Shown here: positions 1 through 7,617 of the stretch, one piece after another
Layout: each line of letters begins with the position of its first letter
Position numbering within the stretch: position 1 is the first letter of the stretch
The notes under the pieces: model-generated
Told to the model about the DNA's origin: nothing
Databases searched by the model: none
Seen by the model: the letters and a program-made list of their open reading frames with translations, nothing else
Translations under genes and position numbers: made by a program
Source of the DNA: Megalonaias nervosa
Taxonomy: Eukaryota > Mollusca > Bivalvia > Unionida > Unionidae
Assembly (NCBI GenBank): GCA_016617855.1
Contig: JAECUM010017498.1
Coordinates: 22,479-86,478, forward strand
Direction: 5' to 3'
Length of the DNA: 64,000 nt

Positions 1-157
1 AAATGACAACTTCATTTTGATCCACACTTGTGAGATTTAATAAATTATCGATTTCATTTCTTAGCTGATCAAGAGTTGCGTACTTAGATAAGTCACCTTG
101 ATAACCTTCAGTCAATAAATCTCCTGTTAATGTTCCAAATTTTGTATAGTAGCTCAT
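1..157 (-). CDS. Partial Polinton gene, N-terminal 52 codons
   Basis: An ATG at 157 on the minus strand opens a frame that runs without a stop to the window edge. It begins MSYYTKFGTL and is polar with leucine/isoleucine spacing near residues 30-42 that could form a coiled coil. The promoter-like AATTTTAT box lies 15 nt upstream on the minus strand, the same arrangement as the late-looking genes on the plus strand. It is divergent from the ATPase gene, with a 68-nt gap. I do not recognise the family; a fibre or other virion protein is possible from position and promoter only. Confidence 0.6.
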   Translation of the reverse strand, partial: MSYYTKFGTLTGDLLTEGYQGDLSKYATLDQLRNEIDNLLNLTSVDQNEVVI

Positions 158-172
158 TATTTATTGTCTTAC

Positions 173-180
173 ATAAAATT
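173..180 (-). promoter_or_regulatory. AATTTTAT box of the partial minus-strand gene
   Basis: The box reads AATTTTAT followed by GTAA on the minus strand and sits 15 nt before the ATG at 157. It matches the box seen before seven other genes of this element. Confidence 0.5.
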
Positions 181-225
181 GTCAACATTATTTAGTTTGA
201 TATTACATAAAATTATATAACAACG

Positions 226-897
226 ATGGCGACGATATTAAACTTTGATACCGAGCGGTTGGTGAAACATAAACATAACAATGAACTTCCAGATTGTCAT
301 TATCTTATTGTTGGGCGAACTGGATCGGGAAAAACAAATTTGCTTATGAACTTACTTCTCGGCGATAATTTTAACTACGATCGAGTTTATATTTATACAA
401 TTAATCCACAGCAAGATAAGTACGAGCTACTATGCGAATATAATAACAAACTTCGTAATGATCTTGAGGCTGGTGAAGATTTTTTTATAATCAGACAGCC
501 AGAAGATCTTATTCCAGTTAATCAACTTGATGCATCTGAACATAAGATAGTAGTTTTTGATGATATTCCGCTAAATAATACGGAGATGAATAAAATAAGA
601 TCATATTTTTCACTATCGCGAAATAAAAAGTGTAATTCTGTTTATTTAGCTCAAGGTTTTTATAATGTTGACAGATTTATTAGGCGAAATACCGGTTGTT
701 TTATATTATTTCCGGGATTGGACAATGTTGACGTCAGAAATATTGCGAACGAACAATGCGGTGACGTAACAAAATATAAATTTATCGAACTTTATCATAA
801 AGCTACAAAAGATAAATATAACTTCTTCTTATTTGATAAACTTACACATGATCCAACTAAAATGTTTCGCTGTTGTATTAACACTTACTTACAGTAA
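226..897 (+). CDS. A32/FtsK-HerA-type genome packaging ATPase
   Basis: The 223-aa protein has a Walker A motif GRTGSGKT at residues 30-37, a hydrophobic Walker B strand ending in FDD at about 107-113, and a later segment YLAQGFYNVDRFIRRN (140-155) typical of the A32-like packaging ATPases of Polintons and large DNA viruses. The enzyme pumps the genome into a preformed capsid using ATP. Length is normal for Polinton ATPases (about 200-250 aa). It opens the plus-strand gene block and is followed after 36 nt by an unknown gene. The AATTTTAT box is not present at the usual spacing; only a related AATTATAT lies 7 nt before the ATG. Confidence 0.92.
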   Translation: MATILNFDTERLVKHKHNNELPDCHYLIVGRTGSGKTNLLMNLLLGDNFNYDRVYIYTINPQQDKYELLCEYNNKLRNDLEAGEDFFIIRQPEDLIPVNQLDASEHKIVVFDDIPLNNTEMNKIRSYFSLSRNKKCNSVYLAQGFYNVDRFIRRNTGCFILFPGLDNVDVRNIANEQCGDVTKYKFIELYHKATKDKYNFFLFDKLTHDPTKMFRCCINTYLQ

Positions 898-905
898 GGC
901 GTTTC

Positions 906-913
906 AATTTTAT
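906..913 (+). promoter_or_regulatory. AATTTTAT box before the 363-aa gene
   Basis: AATTTTAT ends 20 nt before the ATG at 934. Same sequence and spacing as the other structural-gene boxes. Confidence 0.55.
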
Positions 914-933
914 AAAATTTATATATAATAATT

Positions 934-2025
934 ATGGACAAACAAGCAAAATATAGAAAACATATAGAAGATCTGAAAAAACTTGCTCAATCTCAAGCAG
1001 CATTTAAGCAAAAGGTGCAACAGGCACGACGTGGGCAAGTAACTGCTGCAGAAACAACAGCTACGATTCTCAAACCAGTTACTGAAGCACTTCTTGGGAA
1101 ACAACCTGAAACTAAACCACTATCAGAAGAAGAACTTAAGCAAATGCAGGAAAAAGGTTTGGTTGGATTAGTTAAGGAACAACAAGAAGCAGCTGCTGCA
1201 AAAATTGTTACTAGATCTGATGAGGAAAAAAGAAAACTAATTGAGGCACTTACAGTAAATATAGCTGATCCTGCTGCTAGACAAGCTGAAACAGATCGGT
1301 TGAAAAATAATCCGCTGGAACTTGAGCGAAGATTAGCAGAGTTAACAACACTAGGAATAAAAAATATTATAACAAATTTATCAGGAGACATAAAAGATAT
1401 CAGAGAGGAGCAACAAAGAGTCGGTGATATTACTGTAAGGTTTTTAGAAGTTGGAGAGCAAAGACTTTTTTATATAAAAAAAGCAAATAATACGATAACT
1501 GATAATGAGTATGATGAATTTAAAAATAAAGAAAATATAAAAGATATTGATAATATAAATAAGTGGACTGATGTAGAATATCAAACATTAATCAATAAAT
1601 TAGATGAAATAATAAAAGACGGAATTACTGCTAAAGATGAAATAAACACGGTTACAGAAATTGAGAATATGCAACCACTTTATGATAGAATGAGACATAA
1701 TATTATTGCTTTGATGTTTAAAAAAACAGCAGAAAATAGTAGAGCAAAACCTTTTGGTAAGGGGTGGAATTTTAAAAGAAAATTTTTTCTACATGATAAA
1801 AATCGTATAGAAAAAAATAGAGAAATAAAAACAGGAACTGGTGTAAAAATATTTACATCAACTACTGAAATGATAGGTAGATTAATGCTATTAATATCAT
1901 CAAAAGAAGCTGGGAATGTTAGTGCTGAAATTGACAATGAAATTGTTGATATACTTGATCATCTAAGATCAGAAAATTTATTAACATCTGACGAGTATGA
2001 AACTTTACACCGCGACTTAATATAA
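934..2025 (+). CDS. Polinton protein of unknown function, 363 aa
   Basis: I do not recognise a domain. Residues 1-75 are rich in K, Q, E and A and look like a charged helical or coiled-coil region, followed by acidic/basic helices up to about residue 165. A C-terminal segment near residues 245-300 contains aromatic and basic clusters (for example KPFGKGWNFKRKFF). No signal peptide or membrane segment is seen. It sits between the packaging ATPase and the minor capsid gene and carries the shared box 20 nt upstream, so a virion or assembly role is the natural inference. Polintons commonly encode an unassigned protein here. Confidence 0.8.
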   Translation: MDKQAKYRKHIEDLKKLAQSQAAFKQKVQQARRGQVTAAETTATILKPVTEALLGKQPETKPLSEEELKQMQEKGLVGLVKEQQEAAAAKIVTRSDEEKRKLIEALTVNIADPAARQAETDRLKNNPLELERRLAELTTLGIKNIITNLSGDIKDIREEQQRVGDITVRFLEVGEQRLFYIKKANNTITDNEYDEFKNKENIKDIDNINKWTDVEYQTLINKLDEIIKDGITAKDEINTVTEIENMQPLYDRMRHNIIALMFKKTAENSRAKPFGKGWNFKRKFFLHDKNRIEKNREIKTGTGVKIFTSTTEMIGRLMLLISSKEAGNVSAEIDNEIVDILDHLRSENLLTSDEYETLHRDLI

Positions 2026-2051
2026 ATCAAAGGACTTAATCTAGGCGATTT

Positions 2052-2059
2052 AATTTTAT
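2052..2059 (+). promoter_or_regulatory. AATTTTAT box before the minor capsid gene
   Basis: AATTTTAT ends 20 nt before the ATG at 2080, followed by an A/T-rich tract. Confidence 0.55.
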
Positions 2060-2079
2060 AAAAAATATAATAAATAACA

Positions 2080-2835
2080 ATGTCAACAACACTATTGCTA
2101 GACTCAAGTCAAATAGAAGGAAATAGTGCAAATTTTACAGTAAATTACAACCCACCAATACAACTTGATCCTGCTAAACAATATGAGATTGGATTAATTT
2201 CTTGTACTTGTTGGAATGCCATGGCTAACGTGAAAACTGATGTTAATAATGAAATTTCATTTACTCCGGTTACAGCATCTCCAATATCTATAATAAGAAG
2301 ATTAAAAATTCCACAAGGAGCCTATAACATTTCTGATCTAAACAGGGTTATAAAAGAAATAATAACAAAAGCTGGTGGTGTGGCTGATAATTTCGAGTTG
2401 GCAGCGAATTATAACACGTTACGAGCTAGGATAACACTGAGAAATATGACTATCGATTTTGAACCAAGAGAAAAAAGTATTTCACAACTGATAGGATTCA
2501 CTGGTAAAGTTTATAGTGCTCTTGATCAGGCTATTACATATGACGGTGAACTGCCAGTAAATATAACAGAAGTAAACACAATACTTGTCAATTGTTCTAT
2601 TGCATCTGGATCTCACACATCAAAAGGCAGTAAGGGACAAACAATTTACAGTTTCTCACCAGAAGTTCCTCCAGGATCTCTCATGCAAATTAATCCACGT
2701 CATATTATATATTATCCGCTTATAGTTGAGAATCAAATCACAAGCATCACAATGCAATTAACAGACCAGTCGGGGAGACAAATAGACGTGAACAATGAAA
2801 TTGTTACATATTATTTACACCTACGCGTTGCGTAG
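2080..2835 (+). CDS. Minor capsid (penton-like) protein
   Basis: The 251-aa beta-rich protein has the recognisable Polinton minor-capsid opening: a short strand, then NPPIQLDPAKQYEIGLI at residues 24-40 and, further on, NNEISFT. It ends with strand-rich sequence and LHLRVA. In Polintons and adintoviruses this single jelly-roll protein forms the pentameric vertices. It is followed by a small virion-like gene and then the major capsid gene, the usual order. A decayed homologue with a similar C-terminus lies near 20340-20496 in the second element. The last codons and stop lie inside a perfect 7-bp hairpin (2820-2836). The assignment rests on remembered family pattern and synteny. Confidence 0.75.
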   Translation: MSTTLLLDSSQIEGNSANFTVNYNPPIQLDPAKQYEIGLISCTCWNAMANVKTDVNNEISFTPVTASPISIIRRLKIPQGAYNISDLNRVIKEIITKAGGVADNFELAANYNTLRARITLRNMTIDFEPREKSISQLIGFTGKVYSALDQAITYDGELPVNITEVNTILVNCSIASGSHTSKGSKGQTIYSFSPEVPPGSLMQINPRHIIYYPLIVENQITSITMQLTDQSGRQIDVNNEIVTYYLHLRVA

Positions 2836-2836
2836 G
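2820..2836 (+). other. GC-rich hairpin over the minor-capsid stop codon
   Basis: CCTACGC and GCGTAGG form a perfect 7-bp stem around a GTT loop, with the TAG stop inside the right arm. It stands out in an AT-rich neighbourhood and could mark a transcript 3' end. Confidence 0.5.
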
Positions 2837-2902
2837 CGCGTACAATAACAAAATTATTGCGACTTCGTGATTGACAATAAAAATTATACAACCTCAAATA
2901 TA

Positions 2903-3262
2903 ATGAAACAGAGGAAAAAAATTTATCGAAGAAAAATAGTAGGAGGATTTTTTGGAAGTATATTTACTAAAGTTATTGAAAATGTTCCGGGAATCGCGCG
3001 TAAAGTTGCACCAATTGCACTAGACGCAGGTAAAGCTTTTGCAACTGGGGCTGCATCTGCCGCTGGAACTGCGGTGGGACAAAAAATAGCTGATAAAATA
3101 AAAGGCGCACCGTCTGCATCTGATATAAAGCAAGTTATATCAGAAATCGCTCCAACAAAAGAAACTCAACGTGCTATGATAACAACAACGAAAAAACTTT
3201 TATCACCGAAAGGCGAGCAGATTATACAAAAATTAATATCTAAAGTAACAGTGCCGCAATAA
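2903..3262 (+). CDS. Small basic virion-like protein with GG cleavage motif
   Basis: The 119-aa protein begins with a very basic stretch (KQRKKIYRRK) followed by IVGGFFGS and an alanine-rich amphipathic region. IVGG followed by F fits the adenain consensus (hydrophobic-x-G-G, then x), so the basic leader is probably removed by the element's own protease. The organisation resembles adenovirus precursor pVI/pX-type minor virion proteins, though no sequence homology is claimed. The frame is open back to a GTG at 2867, but the first ATG is at 2903 and is preferred for a eukaryotic host. It lies between the minor and major capsid genes. Confidence 0.7.
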   Translation: MKQRKKIYRRKIVGGFFGSIFTKVIENVPGIARKVAPIALDAGKAFATGAASAAGTAVGQKIADKIKGAPSASDIKQVISEIAPTKETQRAMITTTKKLLSPKGEQIIQKLISKVTVPQ

Positions 3263-3270
3263 AATTTTAT
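3263..3270 (+). promoter_or_regulatory. AATTTTAT box before the major capsid gene
   Basis: AATTTTAT ends 19 nt before the ATG at 3290 and continues as ATAATC. Confidence 0.6.
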
Positions 3271-3289
3271 ATAATCTAATAAATAAAAA

Positions 3290-4828
3290 ATGTCTGTTAA
3301 AAATTATCTCGATTTAGCAGAAACTTATGACACTGATGACACTGTAACAGAATTTGAGTACGTTGAGTATCTCGATGAAAATTCTAATGAACCAAATAAA
3401 ACTGGTATTAGAACATTTCATACTCGAGACGAAGATGCATTTCTACTACCTCATAAGGCAATGTTAGAAGTTCGCGGTCAGATTATGACAGTAGCTAATC
3501 CACCTGTTGCAATTGCAGCTGGAACAGAAGTAGCTCTTATAAATAACGGCTGGTGTTTATTCAAAAGTGCTAGATATCAACTGGCCAATCAAACTGTAGA
3601 AGATATTTCAAGTCACTTACAAGTTGCAAGTACAATCTTAAATATTATTTCGTTTTCCGATGATTACTCGAGATCAACTGCAACGAACATGATGTGGTTT
3701 AAAGATACTGGACAGGGTGTAGCTGAATCGATCGAACTTTTCTCGAAAGGTGTTTTGGTACACGGAGCTGATGCTGCTGCAGATCTTCCAATTGTAAGAA
3801 CTTTTCTTATTGTTAATGCAGCCGCATTAGGTATAGTCGCACCAGCTGCAGGCGCTAACGCAGACGCTGTGAGAGTCTCACTTACTGCAGCTTGTAATAA
3901 TATTGGAGTAACTCCACCAGGAGCAGCTGCAGATGCTGTCGCAATGTTAGATTTAATCAACAACACAATTGACGTAAAAAATCCACGTTATAATGAAGGT
4001 TTTGCTAGGCGAAGATCACTTACAGCAGGATCACGTCAAATTACAATGATGCTTCCGTTAAGTACAATATTTGGCTTTTGTCGTGATTATGATAAAGTAT
4101 TTCGTGGAGTTAAACATACACTTATTTTAGATCGGGCAGAACAAAACGACTGTCTGTTTAGGTCAGGTGGAGCTGATGTACAGTTTATCATAAACAAACT
4201 TGCGCTGTGGATGCCGCGTATAACTCCGTCGATCACAAAAGCGGCAGAACTAAATAGTATGCTTGAGAAACATACAAACAAAATTTATTTTCAGCAGCAT
4301 AAAATATATCAAACAGCGGTTCCAAATACTACTGACTACACATGGCGAGTTACAACAACATCAAGCGAACAACTGCCGAGACAATTGTTTGTCGTATTTC
4401 AACAGCAAGCGCAACGTAATAGCCAAGAACAAAATAATGCGATATTTAATAACGCTAATGTTAGACGAATATATGCTAGACTAAATTCGAAGCAGTATCC
4501 AGAACGAGCCATAGAATGCAATTTTACAGATGACGCTAATAAAAATGTTACTCGACCGTACATGTACCTGCTCGACGCAGTACAAAAATATCAAGACGTT
4601 GAAGATGGATCTCAGATATCAGTAGAGGAATTTCGTACACTTTATCCAATATTTTATTTTGATGTTAGCAAACATAGCGAGAGATTAGTTGATTCAACAG
4701 CTGATATTGAAATTACCTGGACATTAGGAGCAGTTCCAGTAGCGCAGTTGTACGTATACACGTTAGTGATCAGCGACAGATTTGTTACGATAGATTCCGT
4801 TGGAGGTAAAATGACAGTCCAAGTTTAA
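3290..4828 (+). CDS. Major capsid protein (double jelly-roll type)
   Basis: The 512-aa protein carries family signatures of the invertebrate Polinton capsid proteins often annotated as F54H12.2-like: LPHKAMLEVRG near residues 53-63, FGFCRDYDKVFRG near 257-270, a WMPRITPS segment, and the C-terminal FRTLYPIFYFDVSKH region. It should trimerise into the capsomer of an icosahedral particle. A long Ala/Gly-rich insert at residues about 157-228 is unusual (see findings). It is flanked by two small virion-like genes and carries the shared box. A decayed homologue of the same C-terminal region lies at 22010-22100 in the second element. Confidence 0.88.
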   Translation: MSVKNYLDLAETYDTDDTVTEFEYVEYLDENSNEPNKTGIRTFHTRDEDAFLLPHKAMLEVRGQIMTVANPPVAIAAGTEVALINNGWCLFKSARYQLANQTVEDISSHLQVASTILNIISFSDDYSRSTATNMMWFKDTGQGVAESIELFSKGVLVHGADAAADLPIVRTFLIVNAAALGIVAPAAGANADAVRVSLTAACNNIGVTPPGAAADAVAMLDLINNTIDVKNPRYNEGFARRRSLTAGSRQITMMLPLSTIFGFCRDYDKVFRGVKHTLILDRAEQNDCLFRSGGADVQFIINKLALWMPRITPSITKAAELNSMLEKHTNKIYFQQHKIYQTAVPNTTDYTWRVTTTSSEQLPRQLFVVFQQQAQRNSQEQNNAIFNNANVRRIYARLNSKQYPERAIECNFTDDANKNVTRPYMYLLDAVQKYQDVEDGSQISVEEFRTLYPIFYFDVSKHSERLVDSTADIEITWTLGAVPVAQLYVYTLVISDRFVTIDSVGGKMTVQV

Positions 4829-4847
4829 TCTGCAATCGTTATATAAG

Positions 4848-5261
4848 ATGACAAAATATATTGTAAAAGAAATATATTTGACTGATGGTCAAGTTAAAAA
4901 ATTAGCAGCTGCTATTGCAAAGCAGAGACAGGTATCATTAAAGATTAATCCTGGCTCTCAAACAGGTATTTTAACAAAATTAATGTTAACCAAAAATCAA
5001 GAAAATAAATACGATCGCAAAAAACCTTTTGTTTTAAATTTAAGTGCCGCACAAATAACAGCGATGGCAAACGACATCGTCGTCAAAGGTGGTTTTCTTG
5101 GTCCAGCATTATCAGTACTAGCTAGCACTATAATACCAAAAATGTTACCGATGTTAGGTACATTAGGATTAGCAGCAGCGTCGGGAGCAATATCTGGCGC
5201 AACGAAAAAAACTGTTGAGGGTAGTGGTATCATTCGTGGAAGTGGAATAAAAAAATTGTGA
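4848..5261 (+). CDS. Small virion-like protein, 137 aa, with two candidate cleavage sites
   Basis: The N-terminal 80 residues are a polar, lysine-rich domain (LTDGQVKKLAAAIAKQ). Then VVKGGFLGPALSV introduces a hydrophobic Ala/Leu/Met-rich segment (residues 85-125), and the protein ends GSGIIRGSGIKKL. KGG before F and IRGS before G both resemble adenain sites. A membrane-active or capsid-lining role like adenovirus pVI is an inference. In the second, decayed element a homologue occupies the same place between capsid and protease genes. It lacks the AATTTTAT box; TTATATAAG directly precedes the ATG. Confidence 0.75.
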   Translation: MTKYIVKEIYLTDGQVKKLAAAIAKQRQVSLKINPGSQTGILTKLMLTKNQENKYDRKKPFVLNLSAAQITAMANDIVVKGGFLGPALSVLASTIIPKMLPMLGTLGLAAASGAISGATKKTVEGSGIIRGSGIKKL

Positions 5262-5268
5262 ATTTTAT
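5261..5268 (+). promoter_or_regulatory. AATTTTAT box before the basic peptide gene
   Basis: AATTTTAT begins at the last base of the preceding stop codon and ends 17 nt before the ATG at 5286, which supports 5286 as a real start. Confidence 0.55.
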
Positions 5269-5285
5269 GTAATTGATATATTATA

Positions 5286-5555
5286 ATGCCACAACGAAAA
5301 AAAAAATCGCCAACAAAAAAATCGCCAACACCAAAATCGCCAACAAAAAAAAAGAAAACAACAAAATCACCAACAACAAAATCGCCAACAACAAAATCGC
5401 CAACACTAGAATACAAATGCATATGCAATCAAATGAAACAAGGAGGAATTATTCCGTTCGCTCCACTTTTAGCGGGACTAGCTGGAAGTCTACTGCCAAA
5501 TCTGCTAGGAATCGGACGTGGTCTAACATTGCCGGGAACACGGCCACATCGCTAA
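5286..5555 (+). CDS. Basic SPTK-repeat peptide overlapping the protease
   Basis: The 89-aa frame has a basic N-terminus of repeated SPTK/SPTT tetrads (residues about 8-40), a short Cys-containing linker, then QGGIIPFAPLLAGLAG and a Leu/Gly-rich tail. The basic part could bind DNA and the GG junction could be processed by the protease, as in adenovirus core peptides; both are inferences. The ATG and an AATTTTAT box 17 nt upstream support translation. It overlaps the protease frame by 139 nt from the protease's first ATG. A run of ten A residues (about 5297-5306) just after the start is a possible slippage site. Confidence 0.65.
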   Translation: MPQRKKKSPTKKSPTPKSPTKKKKTTKSPTTKSPTTKSPTLEYKCICNQMKQGGIIPFAPLLAGLAGSLLPNLLGIGRGLTLPGTRPHR

Positions 5556-5992
5556 GTAACTTTGATATACTTGATAAACTAAAATCAGTTCCCAGATTTC
5601 ACGGAGTTTATTCTAAAGATGAACTTGCAGCAATTCCATTGCCATCCGCTGGTGGTTCATGCGTGATAAATATACAAGATTTCAATGACGGATCCGGCAC
5701 ACATTGGGTAGCAGTTTATAATAACAATTATTTTGACTCGTTTGGACTTCCTCCGAGCGATGTAATAAAAAAATACATAAACAAAAAATATAAAATAATA
5801 TATTATTCGTCTAATCAACTTCAACCTGTTGGAACTTCTGCTTGCGGATATTATTGTATAATGTTCATTAAACAGATGTCCCGGAGTGAGAACTCCGGAG
5901 ATTCTAATTTTTTAAAGTTTATTTTGCAGTTTGATAAGCAACCTTCTCACGCTAATGATGAGATTGCAATTAATTTTTGTAAAGCTATCTAA
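5417..5992 (+). CDS. Adenain-like (Ulp1-fold) maturation cysteine protease
   Basis: The conserved catalytic set is visible: GTHW (His), DSFG (Asp), Gln in NQLQPVG and ACGYYC (Cys), in the order His-Asp-Gln-Cys of adenovirus protease and Polinton PRO. The enzyme cleaves capsid precursors during maturation, and small neighbours with GG sites are the likely substrates. The frame is open back to a TTG at 5273, but the first ATG is at 5417, inside the overlapping basic-peptide gene, giving about 191 aa. The conserved domain only starts near 5550, so the first 45 residues overprint the other frame. Expression by leaky scanning, splicing or frameshifting remains open. Confidence 0.88.
   Translation: MHMQSNETRRNYSVRSTFSGTSWKSTAKSARNRTWSNIAGNTATSLSNFDILDKLKSVPRFHGVYSKDELAAIPLPSAGGSCVINIQDFNDGSGTHWVAVYNNNYFDSFGLPPSDVIKKYINKKYKIIYYSSNQLQPVGTSACGYYCIMFIKQMSRSENSGDSNFLKFILQFDKQPSHANDEIAINFCKAI
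5881..5898 (+). other. GC-rich hairpin with GAGA loop inside the protease gene
   Basis: CCGGAGT and ACTCCGG form a perfect 7-bp stem closed by a GNRA-type GAGA tetraloop, about 95 nt before the protease stop. Confidence 0.45.
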
Positions 5993-6003
5993 AGCTTGCA
6001 ATA

Positions 6004-6011
6004 AATTTTAT
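6004..6011 (+). promoter_or_regulatory. AATTTTAT box before the zinc-ribbon gene
   Basis: AATTTTAT ends 19 nt before the ATG at 6031 and continues CTAA. Confidence 0.55.
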
Positions 6012-6030
6012 CTAATATTACAAATATATA

Positions 6031-6261
6031 ATGTCAACATATTGTCTCAAATGTAAAACTAAAACAGAAAATAAGGATGAGACGACGGAAAAAACAAAAA
6101 ATAATAGAATAATGCTAAAAAGTATTTGTGCTGTTTGTGGTAGAAAGAAAAGTATGTTTTTAAAGAAAACGTCCCCAGCGACACTGTCGCCTGCGATAAA
6201 GTCGCTGGGAGCTGGTTACCCTCTTGACAAAGTCAGGGGGATTATTTTAGTAGATGACTAA
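6031..6261 (+). CDS. Small zinc-ribbon protein (DUF5679-like)
   Basis: The 76-aa protein opens with YCLKCKTKTE and has a second pair ICAVCGRKKS, giving two CxxC knuckles (Cys5/8 and about Cys33/36) expected to bind one zinc. Small proteins starting this way are common in Polintons and large DNA viruses; their function is unknown, with DNA or RNA binding likely. The tail contains SPATLSPAIKSLGAGYPLD. It lies 9 nt before the PLA2-integrase gene, which also begins with a Cys-rich segment. The 3' part of the gene folds into a GC-rich hairpin at the DNA level. Confidence 0.75.
   Translation: MSTYCLKCKTKTENKDETTEKTKNNRIMLKSICAVCGRKKSMFLKKTSPATLSPAIKSLGAGYPLDKVRGIILVDD
6174..6209 (+). other. GC-rich hairpin near the end of the zinc-ribbon gene
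   Basis: CCCAGCGAC and GTCGCTGGG are perfect 9-bp inverted arms around an 18-nt loop that itself contains CGC/GCG. A weaker stem-loop follows at about 6219-6241. Confidence 0.5.
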
Positions 6262-6270
6262 AAATATAGA

Positions 6271-7617
6271 ATGATATGCAAGTGCGATTCTGACAGAGAT
6301 TTATGTCTCGAGCAAAATAAAATTGTCACATACTGTCAACGTTGTAACAACAGAGAAATAATTGGAACAGGTATAGATATACATAAATTAATTGGCAAAT
6401 TACCAAAACCAAAAGGAGGTTGGACATTGCCAGGCCATAAATACACTGGACCTTATAATCCTCTTGATAAACAACTAGATGAAAATGATAATCCGCTGCC
6501 AGGACAGGAGCCTTATAATCAAGTTGATAGCATAGCAATGCGTCACGATATCTGTTACAGGGACAATGAGCAAGATAAGGCTGGCTGTGATAAAGTAATG
6601 TTGGACGAACTTCGTGATATGAAGCCAACAAATCTACGAGAACGTTTTGATAGAAGATTTGCTCAGGGAATGATAGGAGCAAAATATAAACTTGGACTCG
6701 GAAAAGAATTATACGATGATCTAGCGTCTGAGCTACATAAACCTAAAAAAAAAAAGTTTACGCGACGTAAAGTTGTCGCAAATGCCGTTGATGATATCTG
6801 GGCGATAGATTTAGTAGATGTATCAAATCTAGCAGAATTTAACGTTGGAGCTGATGGTGCTCCAAAGAAATACTTGTTTAATGTCATAGATATTTTTAGT
6901 AAATACGCGTTTAGTGTACCTGTTTCGGATAAGACAGGAACGTCGATAACTGATGCGTTAAAACAAATAATAACAAGTACAGAAAGAAAACCAAATAAAA
7001 TCTGGACTGATCACGGAGCAGAATTTTTTAATAAAAAGTTTGAGCAGTTTCTAGAACAAAATAACATTAAAAAATATGTTACAGGAAACGAGGGTAAAAG
7101 TGTTGTCGACGAAAGATTTAATCGCACTCTAAACGAAAAAATACATAAATATTTGACAGCTAAAAATACTAATAAATATATTGACAATTTACAAAATATT
7201 GTTGACAAGTACAATAACACGAAACATCGAGCCACTAAACTATCGCCAAACAACGCAATCAAAAATTCGATTCTTGCAAATGAAAACATGTATCGCAGAC
7301 ATAAATTTAAAGTCGGTGATAAAGTTAGAATTTCTTTGACTAAAAAAACATTTGAAAAAGGATTTACTCCAAACTGGACTGAAGAAGTGTTTGTAGTTGA
7401 TAAAGTACTTTTAACAATACCTGTAACATACGCGCTAAAAGATCTGGCAGGGGAACCGATCATTGGTAGTTTTTATGAACAAGAACTTCAGAAAACTGAG
7501 CAAGATGTTTTCGTTATCGAAAAAGTGATTAGGAGAAAAGGCGATAAAAGTTTAGTTAAGTGGCGTGGGTATAGTGATAAATTTAATAGCTGGGTACCAA
7601 CTAAGTCAATTCAATAA
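6271..7617 (+). CDS. PLA2-like / rve integrase / chromodomain fusion protein
   Basis: The 448-aa protein shows three modules after a Cys-rich start (Cys3, 5, 12, 22, 25). Residues 50-110 are phospholipase A2-like, with a Ca-loop-like YTGPYN (58-63) and the catalytic pair in RHDICY (His92, Asp93). Residues 170-330 are an rve integrase with Asp180 (WAIDLVD), Asp247 (WTDHGAEF) and Glu281 (VDERFNRT). Residues 412-448 are a chromodomain with KWRGYSDKFNSWVP. The integrase inserts the element, the chromodomain may guide it to methylated histone, and the PLA2 domain may disrupt membranes on entry as in parvoviruses. Having both in one chain is odd. The frame overlaps the next, convergent gene by 17 nt. 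Confidence 0.9.
   Translation: MICKCDSDRDLCLEQNKIVTYCQRCNNREIIGTGIDIHKLIGKLPKPKGGWTLPGHKYTGPYNPLDKQLDENDNPLPGQEPYNQVDSIAMRHDICYRDNEQDKAGCDKVMLDELRDMKPTNLRERFDRRFAQGMIGAKYKLGLGKELYDDLASELHKPKKKKFTRRKVVANAVDDIWAIDLVDVSNLAEFNVGADGAPKKYLFNVIDIFSKYAFSVPVSDKTGTSITDALKQIITSTERKPNKIWTDHGAEFFNKKFEQFLEQNNIKKYVTGNEGKSVVDERFNRTLNEKIHKYLTAKNTNKYIDNLQNIVDKYNNTKHRATKLSPNNAIKNSILANENMYRRHKFKVGDKVRISLTKKTFEKGFTPNWTEEVFVVDKVLLTIPVTYALKDLAGEPIIGSFYEQELQKTEQDVFVIEKVIRRKGDKSLVKWRGYSDKFNSWVPTKSIQ

Noticed and set aside
2867..2902. Upstream GTG start for the small virion-like protein
   Set aside because: The host is a eukaryote and the first ATG at 2903 directly opens the conserved-looking basic stretch.
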